53,827 nt of DNA from assembly GCA_017625935.1 (NCBI GenBank), contig JAGALA010000044.1:1-53827 (forward strand). Reading direction: 5' to 3'. A program made the position numbers and the translations under genes. The number at the start of each line of letters is the position of its first letter. Position 1 is the stretch's first letter. This document shows, piece after piece, positions 16,511 to 24,179 of this stretch. Source of the DNA: Clostridia bacterium (GTDB lineage Bacteria; Bacillota; Clostridia; Oscillospirales; CAG-272). The notes beneath the pieces are model-generated. The model saw only the letters and a list, made by a program, of their open reading frames with translations. It was not told the origin of the DNA and ran no database searches.

Positions 16511-17081
16511 ACTTTTCGTAAAGAATTCCATCTTGGCTATAATAGTATTTGTTTTCGGGAGAAACTTGATATTCTATGTTTACGCAAATATATTCTCCAG
16601 TGATACTATCTTGATAAACTTTGTACTGCTCATCCAACAAAATATTTGCTATTTTTATGTTTTCTCCAATTTTTACGGTTACATAATAATTACGGGTTAC
16701 TTGTGGCAGAAAAACCTCCTCAAGATATTCATCACTATACGTTATCTCTTCCATGTTTTCTATATTGAAGCTAAAGAATGTCGCGCTTGCCTTAGTAACA
16801 TAACCAAATCCGTCCACACGATTTCCGTCTTCTGTGCATTTGGGAATAACAATTTCATAGGTTGTTTTATCTTCCATCAGTGCCAGTGTAATTTCTGTAA
16901 CACGTGCGGTTTTAAAAATAGGATTGGTCTGATATTCAATATTGTTTTCTGTAATGGTGTCAGAAAAAGCAAATCCCAACCTATATTTAAGAAATTTCAA
17001 AGCCAAGAATGACATAAAGAGCATAATCAATGACATAATGACTGCAGCAAGAATTAACAATATTTTTCTTTTCATCTTCAT
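16509..17081 (-). CDS. Single-TM exported protein, unknown function
   Basis: A 190-residue protein with one TM or uncleaved signal (about residues 5-30) and an extracytoplasmic beta-rich domain with many Tyr and Ile. I recognise no family. GAGGTGATGATAT precedes the ATG. The gene fills almost exactly the space between two inverted GGAGACA repeats, and its promoter is nearly the same sequence as that of the repeat-linked gene at 37825. The protein itself does not resemble that neighbour by eye. That suggests interchangeable cargo behind a shared mobile 5' unit. Confidence 0.7.
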   Translation of the reverse strand: MKMKRKILLILAAVIMSLIMLFMSFLALKFLKYRLGFAFSDTITENNIEYQTNPIFKTARVTEITLALMEDKTTYEIVIPKCTEDGNRVDGFGYVTKASATFFSFNIENMEEITYSDEYLEEVFLPQVTRNYYVTVKIGENIKIANILLDEQYKVYQDSITGEYICVNIEYQVSPENKYYYSQDGILYEK

Positions 17082-17140
17082 ATATCATCACCTCTGCCCT
17101 AAATAATATCCACATATGTATCCTGATGCAAAAATAAGAC

Positions 17141-17161
17141 CGGGGACGGTTCCTTGTCTCC
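17141..17161. repeat. GGAGACA repeat, partial copy in 5' leader
   Basis: CGGGGACGGTTCCTTGTCTC, the half with CTTGTCTCC. It lies between the promoter at 17185 and the gene at 16509, so it is transcribed as part of the leader. Confidence 0.8.
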
Positions 17162-17184
17162 ACATCTTTTATTCTTCTAATTTT

Positions 17185-17213
17185 AGTATATCATATATTT
17201 TCATTCTTGTCAA
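17185..17213 (-). promoter_or_regulatory. Promoter of the repeat-linked gene 16509
   Basis: Reverse-strand TTGACA, 17 nt, TATACT. Sequence from -35 to the repeat is nearly the same as at 38542-38570. Confidence 0.8.
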
Positions 17214-17245
17214 TAAATCCCTTTTTAGCTAAAAAACATCGTGAA

Positions 17246-17275
17246 AGCGTGATACTCCGCTATGAGCATCACGCT
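17246..17275. repeat. AGCGTGAT palindromic repeat
   Basis: AGCGTGAT and ATCACGCT are inverted arms around ACTCCGCTATGAGC. The arm and the following ACTC are shared with the longer palindrome at 53138. It lies 17 nt past the amidohydrolase stop, so it may help end that transcript. Confidence 0.6.
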
Positions 17276-17291
17276 ATCCGAGGGATTTGTT

Positions 17292-18395
17292 TTATAACAG
17301 CTCTTTTGAAAGCTTTTCAATAAGCGCATATAGCTTTTCGTCGCGGATTAAGTGCTTATATTTTTCGATATAGCGCGCAAGGGCTGCCTTGTTTATTTCC
17401 TTTGGTGCGCCGCCGAGCTTGGAAAGTAGATTTGAGGAAAAGATTTTTTGCAAGCACTCGCTTGGTAGCTTTATTCCCGTAATTTTGTGGTCGTCAAAGG
17501 ACATTAGCGTTTCATCCGTGGCAAAATAGCGGTATTGTCTGTCGCAGAGCCACTTGCCTGCCTCAAGGTGTACGGGAAAATCCATATCCGTGCCGAAAAT
17601 CACCCTATCCGCGTATTTTTCAAAAAACGCGCGGTAATATTCAGGGCGCTTGTTAAACGAAATATACATCTCGCCGCCGGGGGTGTTATCAACCGTTAAA
17701 TTCGGGTACTTTTCAAAAAGTGCTTCCAATTTTTCGGGATACTCGCCAAGGAAAAAGAAGTGTGCCAAGCAAAGATTGAGCTTTGGATGCTTTTTCAATA
17801 CGTTTTCGATTTGATCGAACATCTCGTTATAGGTTGGGTATTCGCCGTTACCGTAAAACCACTTTTTTGCAATTCTCTCCTCGGTTGGCTCTGTCCAAAA
17901 GCATTCGGGGTCGCGCGCGTGCATAAGAACGTACGTGCCTGCTTTTTCCATCTCGTCAAATACCCCGTCAAAAAGCTCACCGTCCAAGGGGCTGCCGACA
18001 AGCGTGTATAAATTCGGCTTGCCCTCAAGCATTTTTATTCCGTCAAAGCCGATTTCCATAAGCTCTCTATGCTGAACGGAAAGCTCCATCCCTGCCATTT
18101 CTTCCTTTTTTGCAGGATATGACGGGTAGATGTAGCCGCCGTAGGAAAAGGTGTCCTTGTTCATCAGCTTGTAAAACGCGCAAATGATATTGTTGCTCAC
18201 GTCACGGGAAACGGGGATTGCATTACCCGACGGAAGGGGTGCGAGCGCGATATATTTAAGTCCGCACTCACATCGGTATTCTTCAAGGCCGTGGGAAAAA
18301 TCAATTTCGTTTTCCTCGTCGTACCACCTGTGCATATGTATATGTCCGTCAATTGGATTTTCTATATTTGGAAAGGGCTTTATATAATCTGACAT
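17292..18395 (-). CDS. Amidohydrolase-family metal-dependent hydrolase
   Basis: This 367-residue TIM-barrel protein belongs to the amidohydrolase_2 group, which hydrolyses or decarboxylates small ring or amide substrates with a divalent metal. Metal-site motifs are DGHIHMH near residue 16, MHARD, LAHFFFLG and the late Asp in GTDMDFP. The middle carries GFDGIKMLEGKP, usual for the group. A basic C-terminal helix completes it. GAGG precedes the ATG by 8 nt. It has its own promoter (18429) divergent from the cobalamin riboswitch. Substrate cannot be predicted. Confidence 0.82.
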   Translation of the reverse strand: MSDYIKPFPNIENPIDGHIHMHRWYDEENEIDFSHGLEEYRCECGLKYIALAPLPSGNAIPVSRDVSNNIICAFYKLMNKDTFSYGGYIYPSYPAKKEEMAGMELSVQHRELMEIGFDGIKMLEGKPNLYTLVGSPLDGELFDGVFDEMEKAGTYVLMHARDPECFWTEPTEERIAKKWFYGNGEYPTYNEMFDQIENVLKKHPKLNLCLAHFFFLGEYPEKLEALFEKYPNLTVDNTPGGEMYISFNKRPEYYRAFFEKYADRVIFGTDMDFPVHLEAGKWLCDRQYRYFATDETLMSFDDHKITGIKLPSECLQKIFSSNLLSKLGGAPKEINKAALARYIEKYKHLIRDEKLYALIEKLSKELL

Positions 18396-18428
18396 TTGTT
18401 TTGCCTCGCTTTTTGTAGTTATAATTAA

Positions 18429-18457
18429 ATTGTATCACCTTGATATGAAAATTGCAA
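18429..18457 (-). promoter_or_regulatory. Promoter of the amidohydrolase gene
   Basis: Reverse-strand TTGCAA, 17 nt, TACAAT, about 34 nt before the ATG. Confidence 0.65.
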
Positions 18458-18464
18458 TAAATTC

Positions 18465-18493
18465 TTGACATCTTCGGGCAAAAGATTTATAAT
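18465..18493 (+). promoter_or_regulatory. Promoter of the cobalamin riboswitch transcript
   Basis: TTGACA, 17 nt, TATAAT, both perfect. Transcription should begin near 18500, just before the riboswitch. Confidence 0.85.
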
Positions 18494-18499
18494 AAAAGC

Positions 18500-18660
18500 G
18501 AAATATAGATGCTTTTGTGGGAAAGTGCGGTGAAAATCCGCCACAGCAGTCACTACGGTTACAGCCCGAATGCCACATCTGCATTTTTGGTGATACACCA
18601 ATGGTAAAATCGGTTTTGGGCATATGAAGACCGAGAGCCAAAGAGACGTTTCCCATCGTT
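18500..18660 (+). promoter_or_regulatory. Adenosylcobalamin riboswitch
   Basis: The conserved core is plain: AGATGC, GTGGGAAAGTGCGGTGAAAA, TCCGCCACAG, then the B12 box GCCCGAATGCCAC and the closing ATCTGC. An extra peripheral stem (GGTAAAATCGG, GACCGAGAGCC) follows. The terminator at 18693 lies between this and the ATG at 18764, so it most likely switches transcription off when cobalamin is bound. Confidence 0.92.
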
Positions 18661-18692
18661 TTGTGCGGGGACGTGTCCGTTTTTGCTCTTTG

Positions 18693-18719
18693 TCCTGCCC
18701 ACTTGGGCAGGATTTTTTA
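18693..18719 (+). terminator. Riboswitch-controlled terminator
   Basis: TCCTGCCC and GGGCAGGA form a stem with loop ACTT, followed by six Ts. It sits between the riboswitch and the lipoprotein gene, the expression platform. Confidence 0.88.
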
Positions 18720-18763
18720 TCTTATATTTCAAAGTATAAGAGAAAGGAGAAAGGAGAAACATT

Positions 18764-19144
18764 ATGAAAAAAGCACTTACAATAAGTCTTGCCTGCTTGC
18801 TCGTTTTGACCTCACTTTTCTTCGTCGTTGGTTGCGGCAAGGAAAGCGAAACGGAGCTTAGCTTCACATTCAAGGTTGTGCATCTTGACGGCACGGAAAA
18901 GAGCTTTGAGGTGAAAACATACAAGACAATGCTTGGCGATGCGCTCACCGAAAAGGGCTACATCTCGGGCTACCAAAGCCAATACGGCTTGACCGTTGAA
19001 ACGGTTGACGGCGAAACGCTTGATTGGGAAACAAGCGGCGCATACTGGGCGCTTTACCAAAACGGCGAATATTCACCAACAGGTGTTAGCTTGACCAAAA
19101 TTGAAGACGGCGCGACATATACCTTCAAGGCAGAAAAAATGTAA
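18764..19144 (+). CDS. DUF4430 (transcobalamin-like) lipoprotein
   Basis: A 126-residue lipoprotein with the lipobox VVGC. The mature protein is a single DUF4430 domain, with FEVKTYKTMLGDALTEKGYI and WETSGAYWALYQNGEY, the pattern of the transcobalamin C-terminal domain that holds the corrin ring in animal carriers. Control by a cobalamin riboswitch supports cobalamin or cobinamide binding at the cell surface. No transporter follows; the gene ends at the terminator 19178. It could deliver cobalamin to a transporter encoded elsewhere. AAAGGAG stands about 7 nt before the ATG. Confidence 0.88.
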   Translation: MKKALTISLACLLVLTSLFFVVGCGKESETELSFTFKVVHLDGTEKSFEVKTYKTMLGDALTEKGYISGYQSQYGLTVETVDGETLDWETSGAYWALYQNGEYSPTGVSLTKIEDGATYTFKAEKM

Positions 19145-19147
19145 AAA

Positions 19148-19172
19148 CGGGAGGATAATATCCTCCCCCTAC
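19148..19172. repeat. GTAG-headed palindromic repeat
   Basis: In reverse it reads GTAGGGGGAGGATA then TATCCTCCCG, a near-perfect palindrome with a GTAG head. The copy at 53708 shares GTAGGGG and the CTCCTCCCG end. Confidence 0.6.
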
Positions 19173-19177
19173 AAAAA

Positions 19178-19203
19178 AGGGACTCGATGCGAGTCCCTTT
19201 TTC
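19178..19203. terminator. Terminator of the DUF4430 gene
   Basis: AAGGGACTCG and CGAGTCCCTT flank an ATG loop, with five Ts after it. The reverse strand also ends in Ts. Confidence 0.85.
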
Positions 19204-19211
19204 AATTGCTA

Positions 19212-19454
19212 TTTTCGGTCTATGCCTGCCAATCTCTATGCCTGCCAATGCGCCCCAAGAGGGACAGTGGTGGGTATAGAAAGTGCGAAGGATGGGCTCG
19301 TCGGCGTACTTATGTACGTCAGAGACGTCATTCGCGATTAGAAAAGCACACAAAAAGAAAACACGCCAAAAGCGTGTTTTCCACCTTATTTTTCTTCGTA
19401 ATGATGAATAATCAAGGCAATATATCTTGTGCTTTTCGGTCTATGCCTGCCAAT
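19212..19454. repeat. Direct repeats of 22 bp bracketing a non-coding segment
   Basis: TTTTCGGTCTATGCCTGCCA with AT occurs at 19212-19233 and again at 19433-19454. A shorter CTATGCCTGCCAATGCGCCC lies at 19236 and is repeated with the second copy. Between them lie a GGCGTACTTATGTACG segment and the purC terminator, with no gene. It looks like a duplication at the 3' flank of purC. Confidence 0.7.
19352..19382 (-). terminator. Terminator of purC
   Basis: Reverse-strand AAAACACGC and GCGTGTTTT stem, then CTTTTTG. It is about 80 nt past the purC stop. Confidence 0.8.
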
Positions 19455-19462
19455 GCGCCCTC

Positions 19463-20161
19463 TTATCTGTTGTTGATAAGCTTTGTAAGCTCAACCGGTG
19501 GAACGATAACTCCGTCCTTGTAAACGCGCATATTGCCAGATGCAATTTCGTCAATGAGAACTACCTGACCGTTATTGTAGCCAAATTCAAACTTGATGTC
19601 CCAAAGGTCAAGTCCGATGGTTTTCAAGTCGTCAGCAACGATTTTTGTGATTTTGAGTGTTTGCTCCTTCAAGCTCTCAAACATTTCCTTTGTCATAACC
19701 TTAAGAGCAACGAGTCCCTCTCCTGTAACGAGCGGATCGCCCTTTTCGTCATTTTTGAAGGTACACTCAACGTAGCCACCCTCAAGCGGTGTTCCGTCCT
19801 TTATGTACTCGCCGTATCTGCGAATAAAGCTGCCTGTTGCAACAAGACGGCAAATAACCTCAAGTCCGCCGCCACCAAGCTCCTTGCCGAAGCATTCAGC
19901 CGGGAGAACCTCCATTGTTGCGTTTTCTATATCTGCTGAAACATAGTGAGTCTTAATTCCTGCCGCCTTGAGCATCTCAAAATAGTAAACGGACGTTTCA
20001 AGGTTTGCCTTTCCGATACCGTCTATTGTAAGACCTACGGAGTTTTCACCCGGATCAAAAACGCCGTCCTTGCCTGTGCAGTCGTCCTTGAACTTAAGAA
20101 GAACGTTTCCGTTTTCAAGCGCGTATACATCTTTTGTTTTTCCTGTGTAAAGCTTTTTCAT
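19463..20161 (-). CDS. purC: SAICAR synthase (PurC)
   Basis: The 232-residue enzyme joins CAIR and aspartate with ATP to give SAICAR, step seven or eight of purine synthesis. It is of usual length for the bacterial form. Motifs visible are GKTKDVY near the start, [27 protein letters not shown] and the closing [21 protein letters not shown] precedes the ATG. It stands outside a pur operon here, with its own promoter at 20201 and terminator, so it is transcribed alone. Confidence 0.97.
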   Translation of the reverse strand: MKKLYTGKTKDVYALENGNVLLKFKDDCTGKDGVFDPGENSVGLTIDGIGKANLETSVYYFEMLKAAGIKTHYVSADIENATMEVLPAECFGKELGGGGLEVICRLVATGSFIRRYGEYIKDGTPLEGGYVECTFKNDEKGDPLVTGEGLVALKVMTKEMFESLKEQTLKITKIVADDLKTIGLDLWDIKFEFGYNNGQVVLIDEIASGNMRVYKDGVIVPPVELTKLINNR

Positions 20162-20200
20162 ATTTTTTCTCCTTTAATGCTTCAGCATTCTTATAAAAAC

Positions 20201-20229
20201 ATTATAAATGCAAGTTGATAAATTTTCAA
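20201..20229 (-). promoter_or_regulatory. Promoter of purC
   Basis: Reverse-strand TTGAAA, 17 nt, TATAAT, about 40 nt before the ATG. I see no purine riboswitch or PurR box. Confidence 0.7.
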
Positions 20230-20313
20230 TACTTTTTTATCAAAAAATCGGTTTTTTCATAAAAAAATTCTCGGTATTTTTTTGCTCTATTTTGTTAATT
20301 TTACATAAAAGCA

Positions 20314-20336
20314 AAGGGAGAGGCGTGCCTCTCCCT
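20314..20336 (-). terminator. Terminator of the acyl-CoA ligase gene
   Basis: Reverse-strand AGGGAGAGGC and GCCTCTCCCT form a perfect 10-bp stem with a tight loop, then TTTGCTTTT. Confidence 0.7.
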
Positions 20337-20341
20337 GAGAA

Positions 20342-22087
20342 TTATTTAACCAAGAATCTCTTAATCTTACGCGACGGCGTCTTTTCAAACGGCTCGTGGC
20401 GAAGCTCAACTACGCTTACGTGCTTGAAGGATTCAAGCTTTTGGTTCATATCGTGAACCGCGTGGTTGATTGCCTCGTAAATGGTTTCGTCATCGTGAAG
20501 ACCGTGTGCGTCGCACTCGTCCTTATTCGGGAAAACAACAGCCGCAATAACAACGTCACCCGTCTTTTTGTTTTCACGTCCTACAACGACAACCTCCTCA
20601 ACATAAGGAATTGATTCAATATATTCCTCAATTTCCTCGGGGAATACGTTCTTTCCGTTTGAAGCGATGATGATGTTTTTCTTTCTGCCTGTGATGTAAA
20701 TATAATTTTTCTTATCTACGTAGCCGTAGTCGCCTGTTCTGAACCAGCCGTCCTCGGTCATAACCTCAGCGGTTAAGTCGGGGCGCTCGTAGTAACCAAG
20801 CATTACGTTATCACCCGTTACCACGATTTCACCGTAGTTATCCTCTTCTCTTTCCTTCTCGATTCTTACGCGCACACCCTGCATCGGCTGACCGCAGGAG
20901 CTTTTGTTGTACTTATCAAGCGGTACAACGGAGATAAGCGGAGCGCACTCCGTAATTCCGTAGCCCTGTGACATTTGAATGCCTATCGAATGGAAGAAGG
21001 TAACTATCTCGGGATTCAAGGCAGCGCCGCCAACGATAAGGAAGCGCAAGCGTCCGCCAAACACCTCGTGAAGATCGCTAAAGAGCTTTCTTCTTCTGTC
21101 AATTCCAAACTTAAGCAAGAAATTGCTGAGCTTGATACCCGTCTTTAGCTTCTTTGTCTTGCCCTGCTTTTCTACGTTTTTAAGAATTGTTTTATAGAAG
21201 GTTGAGGCAAAAAGCGGAACGAGCGTCATAATTGTCGGCTTGAACTGCTTAATGTTTTTAACAACGTATTTAAGACCGTCACTTATCGCAATTGTCGCAC
21301 CGAACATAAGGGGAGCTAATTGTGTTGTTGCAAGCTCATAGGTGTGGTGCGGCGGCAATACGGAAAGGATCAAATCCTTTTCGGTAAGTGGGCGGAACAC
21401 AGGGAAAATATCCTTAAGCACGGCGCAAATGTTCCTTTGGCTGAGCATAACGCCCTTGCTTGTGCCTGTTGTACCCGAGGTGAAAAGAAGAACCGACAGC
21501 TTTTCCGTTTCCTGCTTAGAGAAGTCAAACTTGTCAGCATCCGTGCTTTCATTATATTCCTTATAGAGCTTATCGCCCATTGTAAGGAAGCTTCTGTAGG
21601 AAATGTGCTTTTCGTCGATGTATTCCTCGTCGGGCTCCAAGGTGAAAAACGCCTTGTTTGTCATAATGTACTTTTCAACCGTTGGCATCTCAGCCTCACG
21701 CCCCGAGAAGAGCTTTTCAAAGGTCTGTGAGTGAACGACAACCTTTGCCTTAGAGAGATTGATAAAGTTTATCATTTCCTCAGGCAAAAGACCGGGATCA
21801 AGCGGAACGATAACGCCGCCTGCAAATACCGTTGCCATATATGAGGCAATCCATTGAACACTTGTTTCACCTGTTAAGATAACCTTCTCATCCTTAATGC
21901 CTATTTCGTTCATTGCAAGAGTGAGCTTTCTTACGTAATGGTAAAACTCATTATAGGTGACGGTAACCTCCTCTTCCTTGTTTCTATTAAACCAATAAAG
22001 ACGGTTGTTACCAAAAAGCGTATTTGCTCTGTCTACCAATTCATAGAGTGAATTTAACTCTATTTTCTCTATTTTCTCGTTTTTCAT
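20342..22087 (-). CDS. Acyl-CoA/AMP-dependent ligase (long-chain fatty acid type)
   Basis: A 581-residue ANL-superfamily enzyme that activates a carboxylic acid, probably a fatty acid, by adenylation and thioester formation. The P-loop reads LLFTSGTTGTSKGVML. A5 is YGITECAPL, A7/A8 is GWFRTGDYGYV and GRKKNIIIASNGKNVFP. The catalytic Lys lies in the C-terminal KTPSRKIKRF. Length fits the FadD-like group. I chose ATG 22087 because AGGAG stands 6 nt upstream. It follows marR by 25 nt and should be repressed by it, which would make it a response to free fatty or aromatic acids. Confidence 0.88.
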   Translation of the reverse strand: MKNEKIEKIELNSLYELVDRANTLFGNNRLYWFNRNKEEEVTVTYNEFYHYVRKLTLAMNEIGIKDEKVILTGETSVQWIASYMATVFAGGVIVPLDPGLLPEEMINFINLSKAKVVVHSQTFEKLFSGREAEMPTVEKYIMTNKAFFTLEPDEEYIDEKHISYRSFLTMGDKLYKEYNESTDADKFDFSKQETEKLSVLLFTSGTTGTSKGVMLSQRNICAVLKDIFPVFRPLTEKDLILSVLPPHHTYELATTQLAPLMFGATIAISDGLKYVVKNIKQFKPTIMTLVPLFASTFYKTILKNVEKQGKTKKLKTGIKLSNFLLKFGIDRRRKLFSDLHEVFGGRLRFLIVGGAALNPEIVTFFHSIGIQMSQGYGITECAPLISVVPLDKYNKSSCGQPMQGVRVRIEKEREEDNYGEIVVTGDNVMLGYYERPDLTAEVMTEDGWFRTGDYGYVDKKNYIYITGRKKNIIIASNGKNVFPEEIEEYIESIPYVEEVVVVGRENKKTGDVVIAAVVFPNKDECDAHGLHDDETIYEAINHAVHDMNQKLESFKHVSVVELRHEPFEKTPSRKIKRFLVK

Positions 22088-22112
22088 AATTTCTCCTATC
22101 AAAGCACGAGCA

Positions 22113-22556
22113 TTATTTATCCGCTAAAATGGAAATGCCCTCATCTATCTCATTCAAAACCGCATAGAACCTCTGAAGCTCCTTCATAGTAACGTGCTTG
22201 TCGACGCTTGCAATTCGATTAGCAATAATTTCATTCATTTTTCTGTTAATCTCCTCGCCCGCCTCGGTGAGCAAAAAGCTTGTTTTATACGTTTTTCCGG
22301 GTACGATTTCCTTTACTATATAGTTTTTTTCCAAAAGCTCGCTTGTAATTCTTGAAATAAATGCTTTATCAACACCGCAAGCCTCCGCAAGCGCAGATGA
22401 GGAAAGTCCATTTTCGCTTTTTGCAAGCTGCAAAATGCACATCACGTGCGATGAGCGAAGCCCGTACGGCTCCATCTCCATATCGGCAATTCTTTTGATG
22501 TTTTTGGTAATTCTTTCAATAATTAAAACAAACGGCGTAAATCTTTCGTTGTCCAT
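22113..22556 (-). CDS. MarR-family transcriptional regulator
   Basis: This 147-residue winged-helix repressor has the recognition region LSSSALAEACGVDKAFISRI followed by the wing LLEKNYIVKEIVPGKTYKT. A palindrome, TGTTGA-CTGC-TCAACA, lies at its own transcription start, the usual place for autorepression. It is cotranscribed with the acyl-CoA ligase gene downstream. It probably senses the acid, or its CoA ester, that the ligase handles. The ligand is inference. Confidence 0.9.
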   Translation of the reverse strand: MDNERFTPFVLIIERITKNIKRIADMEMEPYGLRSSHVMCILQLAKSENGLSSSALAEACGVDKAFISRITSELLEKNYIVKEIVPGKTYKTSFLLTEAGEEINRKMNEIIANRIASVDKHVTMKELQRFYAVLNEIDEGISILADK

Positions 22557-22624
22557 TTTTCACTCCTTCTCCAATAAGAAAAACAGCTCTTGCTTTAAGG
22601 CTTTGCCGCATTTCCCAGTATCGT

Positions 22625-22640
22625 TGTTGACTGCTCAACA
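22625..22640. promoter_or_regulatory. Probable MarR operator
   Basis: TGTTGA-CTGC-TCAACA, perfect 6-bp arms, centred just downstream of the -10 box of the marR promoter. Binding here would block transcription start. It could also affect fucO, 185 nt away in the other direction. Confidence 0.6.
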
Positions 22641-22645
22641 TTTTA

Positions 22646-22674
22646 ATTATACTACAATCAGAGTTGTTTGTCAA
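22646..22674 (-). promoter_or_regulatory. Promoter of marR-acyl-CoA ligase
   Basis: Reverse-strand TTGACA, 17 nt, TATAAT, both perfect. Confidence 0.85.
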
Positions 22675-22763
22675 GTTTTTTGCAAAAATTACCATTTTCG
22701 GCTGACATTTGCTTTGCGCTTTTCGGTTGGTGTTAAATAAATCTATATTTTTTCTAATTATTC

Positions 22764-22792
22764 TTGAATTTGTACGCGCGCAATGATATACT
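22764..22792 (+). promoter_or_regulatory. Promoter of fucO
   Basis: TTGAAT, 17 nt, TATACT, about 32 nt before the ATG. Confidence 0.7.
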
Positions 22793-22824
22793 AAAATCAG
22801 AAATTAAAAAAAGGAGTATTAGAA

Positions 22825-23973
22825 ATGGCAAACAGATTTATCTTAAACGAAACATCCTACTTTGGCGCAGGCGCAAGAGCGGAGCTTGGCACGGAAATTG
22901 CAAAAAGAGGCTATCAAAAAGCATTTATCGTTGCTGACAAGGATCTTATCGGCTTCGGCATTGTAAAGCTTGTTACCGACTCCATTGGTGATTTCCCCTA
23001 TGAAATTTTCTCGGGCTTCAAGGCAAACCCAACCGTTGCAAACGTAAAGTGCGGAGTTGAAGCATACAAAGCATCGGGCGCTGACTTTATTATTGCGGTT
23101 GGCGGCGGCTCTGCCATTGACACATCAAAGGCAATTGCCATAATTATCAACAACCCCGAATTTGACGACGTTATCTCGCTTGAGGGCGTTGCAGACACAA
23201 AGAAAAAGTGCGTTGATATTATCGCGCTTCCCACAACCGCAGGCACAGCGGCTGAGGTTACCATTAACTACGTAATTACAGATGAGGACTCGGGCAGAAA
23301 GATGGTTTGCGTTGACCCTAACGACATTCCTGTGCTTTCGATTGTCGATGCGGAGCTTATGGCTTCTATGCCTAAGGGGCTTACCGCGGCAACGGGTATG
23401 GACGCGCTCACTCACGCAATCGAGGGCTACATCACAAAGGGCGCTTGGCACCTTTCAAATATTCTCGAAATCAATGCTATTAAGATTATTTCAGACAACC
23501 TAAGAGAGGCAACCTTCAACGGCTCCAATATGAAGGCAAGAGAGCAAATGGCACTCGGTCAGTACGTTGCGGGTATGGCGTTTTCAAACGTAGGTCTTGG
23601 CTGCGTTCACTCAATGGCGCACCCACTCGGCGCAAGATTTGACATTCCTCACGGAGTTGCAAACGCACTTCTTTTGCCGACCGTTATGGAATTTAATATG
23701 CCATCTTCCATTATTAAATACGGAAGAATTGCAAGAGCAATGGGCGTTGACACGGAGGGTATGACAGACGAGGAATCAGCTATGGCAGCAGTAAACGCTG
23801 TTAAGCAGCTTTCACTTGACCTCGGTATTCCTCAAACGCTTCGTGAAATCGGCATCCCCGAGGAAGCACTTGAGCAGCTTGCAAAGGATGCATTTGGCGA
23901 CGTTTGCACAGGCGGAAATCCTCAGCCTATTACCGAGGAGGATATCCTCGCGCTTTACAAAAAGGTGTATTAA
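22825..23973 (+). CDS. fucO: Lactaldehyde reductase / propanediol oxidoreductase (FucO)
   Basis: This 382-residue iron-dependent alcohol dehydrogenase should reduce lactaldehyde to 1,2-propanediol with NADH during fucose or rhamnose fermentation. It begins MANRFILNETSYFG, as in Escherichia coli FucO (MANRMILNET), and its length equals that enzyme. NAD-binding GGGSAIDTSKA and PTTAGTAAEV are present, as are the iron ligands in GMDALTHAIEG and CVHSMAHPLGARFDIPHG. AAGGAG precedes the ATG. No fucose or rhamnose genes are nearby, so the substrate aldehyde may have another source. Divergent from marR. Confidence 0.9.
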   Translation: MANRFILNETSYFGAGARAELGTEIAKRGYQKAFIVADKDLIGFGIVKLVTDSIGDFPYEIFSGFKANPTVANVKCGVEAYKASGADFIIAVGGGSAIDTSKAIAIIINNPEFDDVISLEGVADTKKKCVDIIALPTTAGTAAEVTINYVITDEDSGRKMVCVDPNDIPVLSIVDAELMASMPKGLTAATGMDALTHAIEGYITKGAWHLSNILEINAIKIISDNLREATFNGSNMKAREQMALGQYVAGMAFSNVGLGCVHSMAHPLGARFDIPHGVANALLLPTVMEFNMPSSIIKYGRIARAMGVDTEGMTDEESAMAAVNAVKQLSLDLGIPQTLREIGIPEEALEQLAKDAFGDVCTGGNPQPITEEDILALYKKVY

Positions 23974-23992
23974 TTTACATTTTGAGAGCTCA

Positions 23993-24020
23993 AACCACCG
24001 GCAAATAGCCGGTGGTTTTC
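23993..24020 (+). terminator. Terminator of fucO
   Basis: ACCACCGGC and GCCGGTGGT stem with loop AAATA, then TTTCTC. Confidence 0.85.
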
Positions 24021-24035
24021 TCATTTGAACAAAAT

Positions 24036-24090
24036 AAAAAGTGTAAGCTAAAACCGGAACTCAACGCCCGGGTTAAAGCTTACACTTTTT
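24036..24090. repeat. Long inverted repeat (possible terminator)
   Basis: AAAAAGTGTAAGCT and AGCTTACACTTTTT are inverted, and pairing extends by AACC/GGTT to a 20-bp stem with a loop of about 14 nt. It lies about 90 nt past the stop of the converging ATPase gene and just after the fucO terminator. The terminal Ts fit a terminator on either strand. Length exceeds normal terminators. Confidence 0.65.
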
Positions 24091-24179
24091 GACGATACTA
24101 TTATAACATATTTACTTTAACTTGTCATCGGCTAAACTCTTTTTTCTGCCATTTTATTTTTCCTTACACGATTTTAAAA

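Noticed and set aside
24036..24090. Insertion sequence end
   Set aside because: No transposase and no second copy were found within the window.
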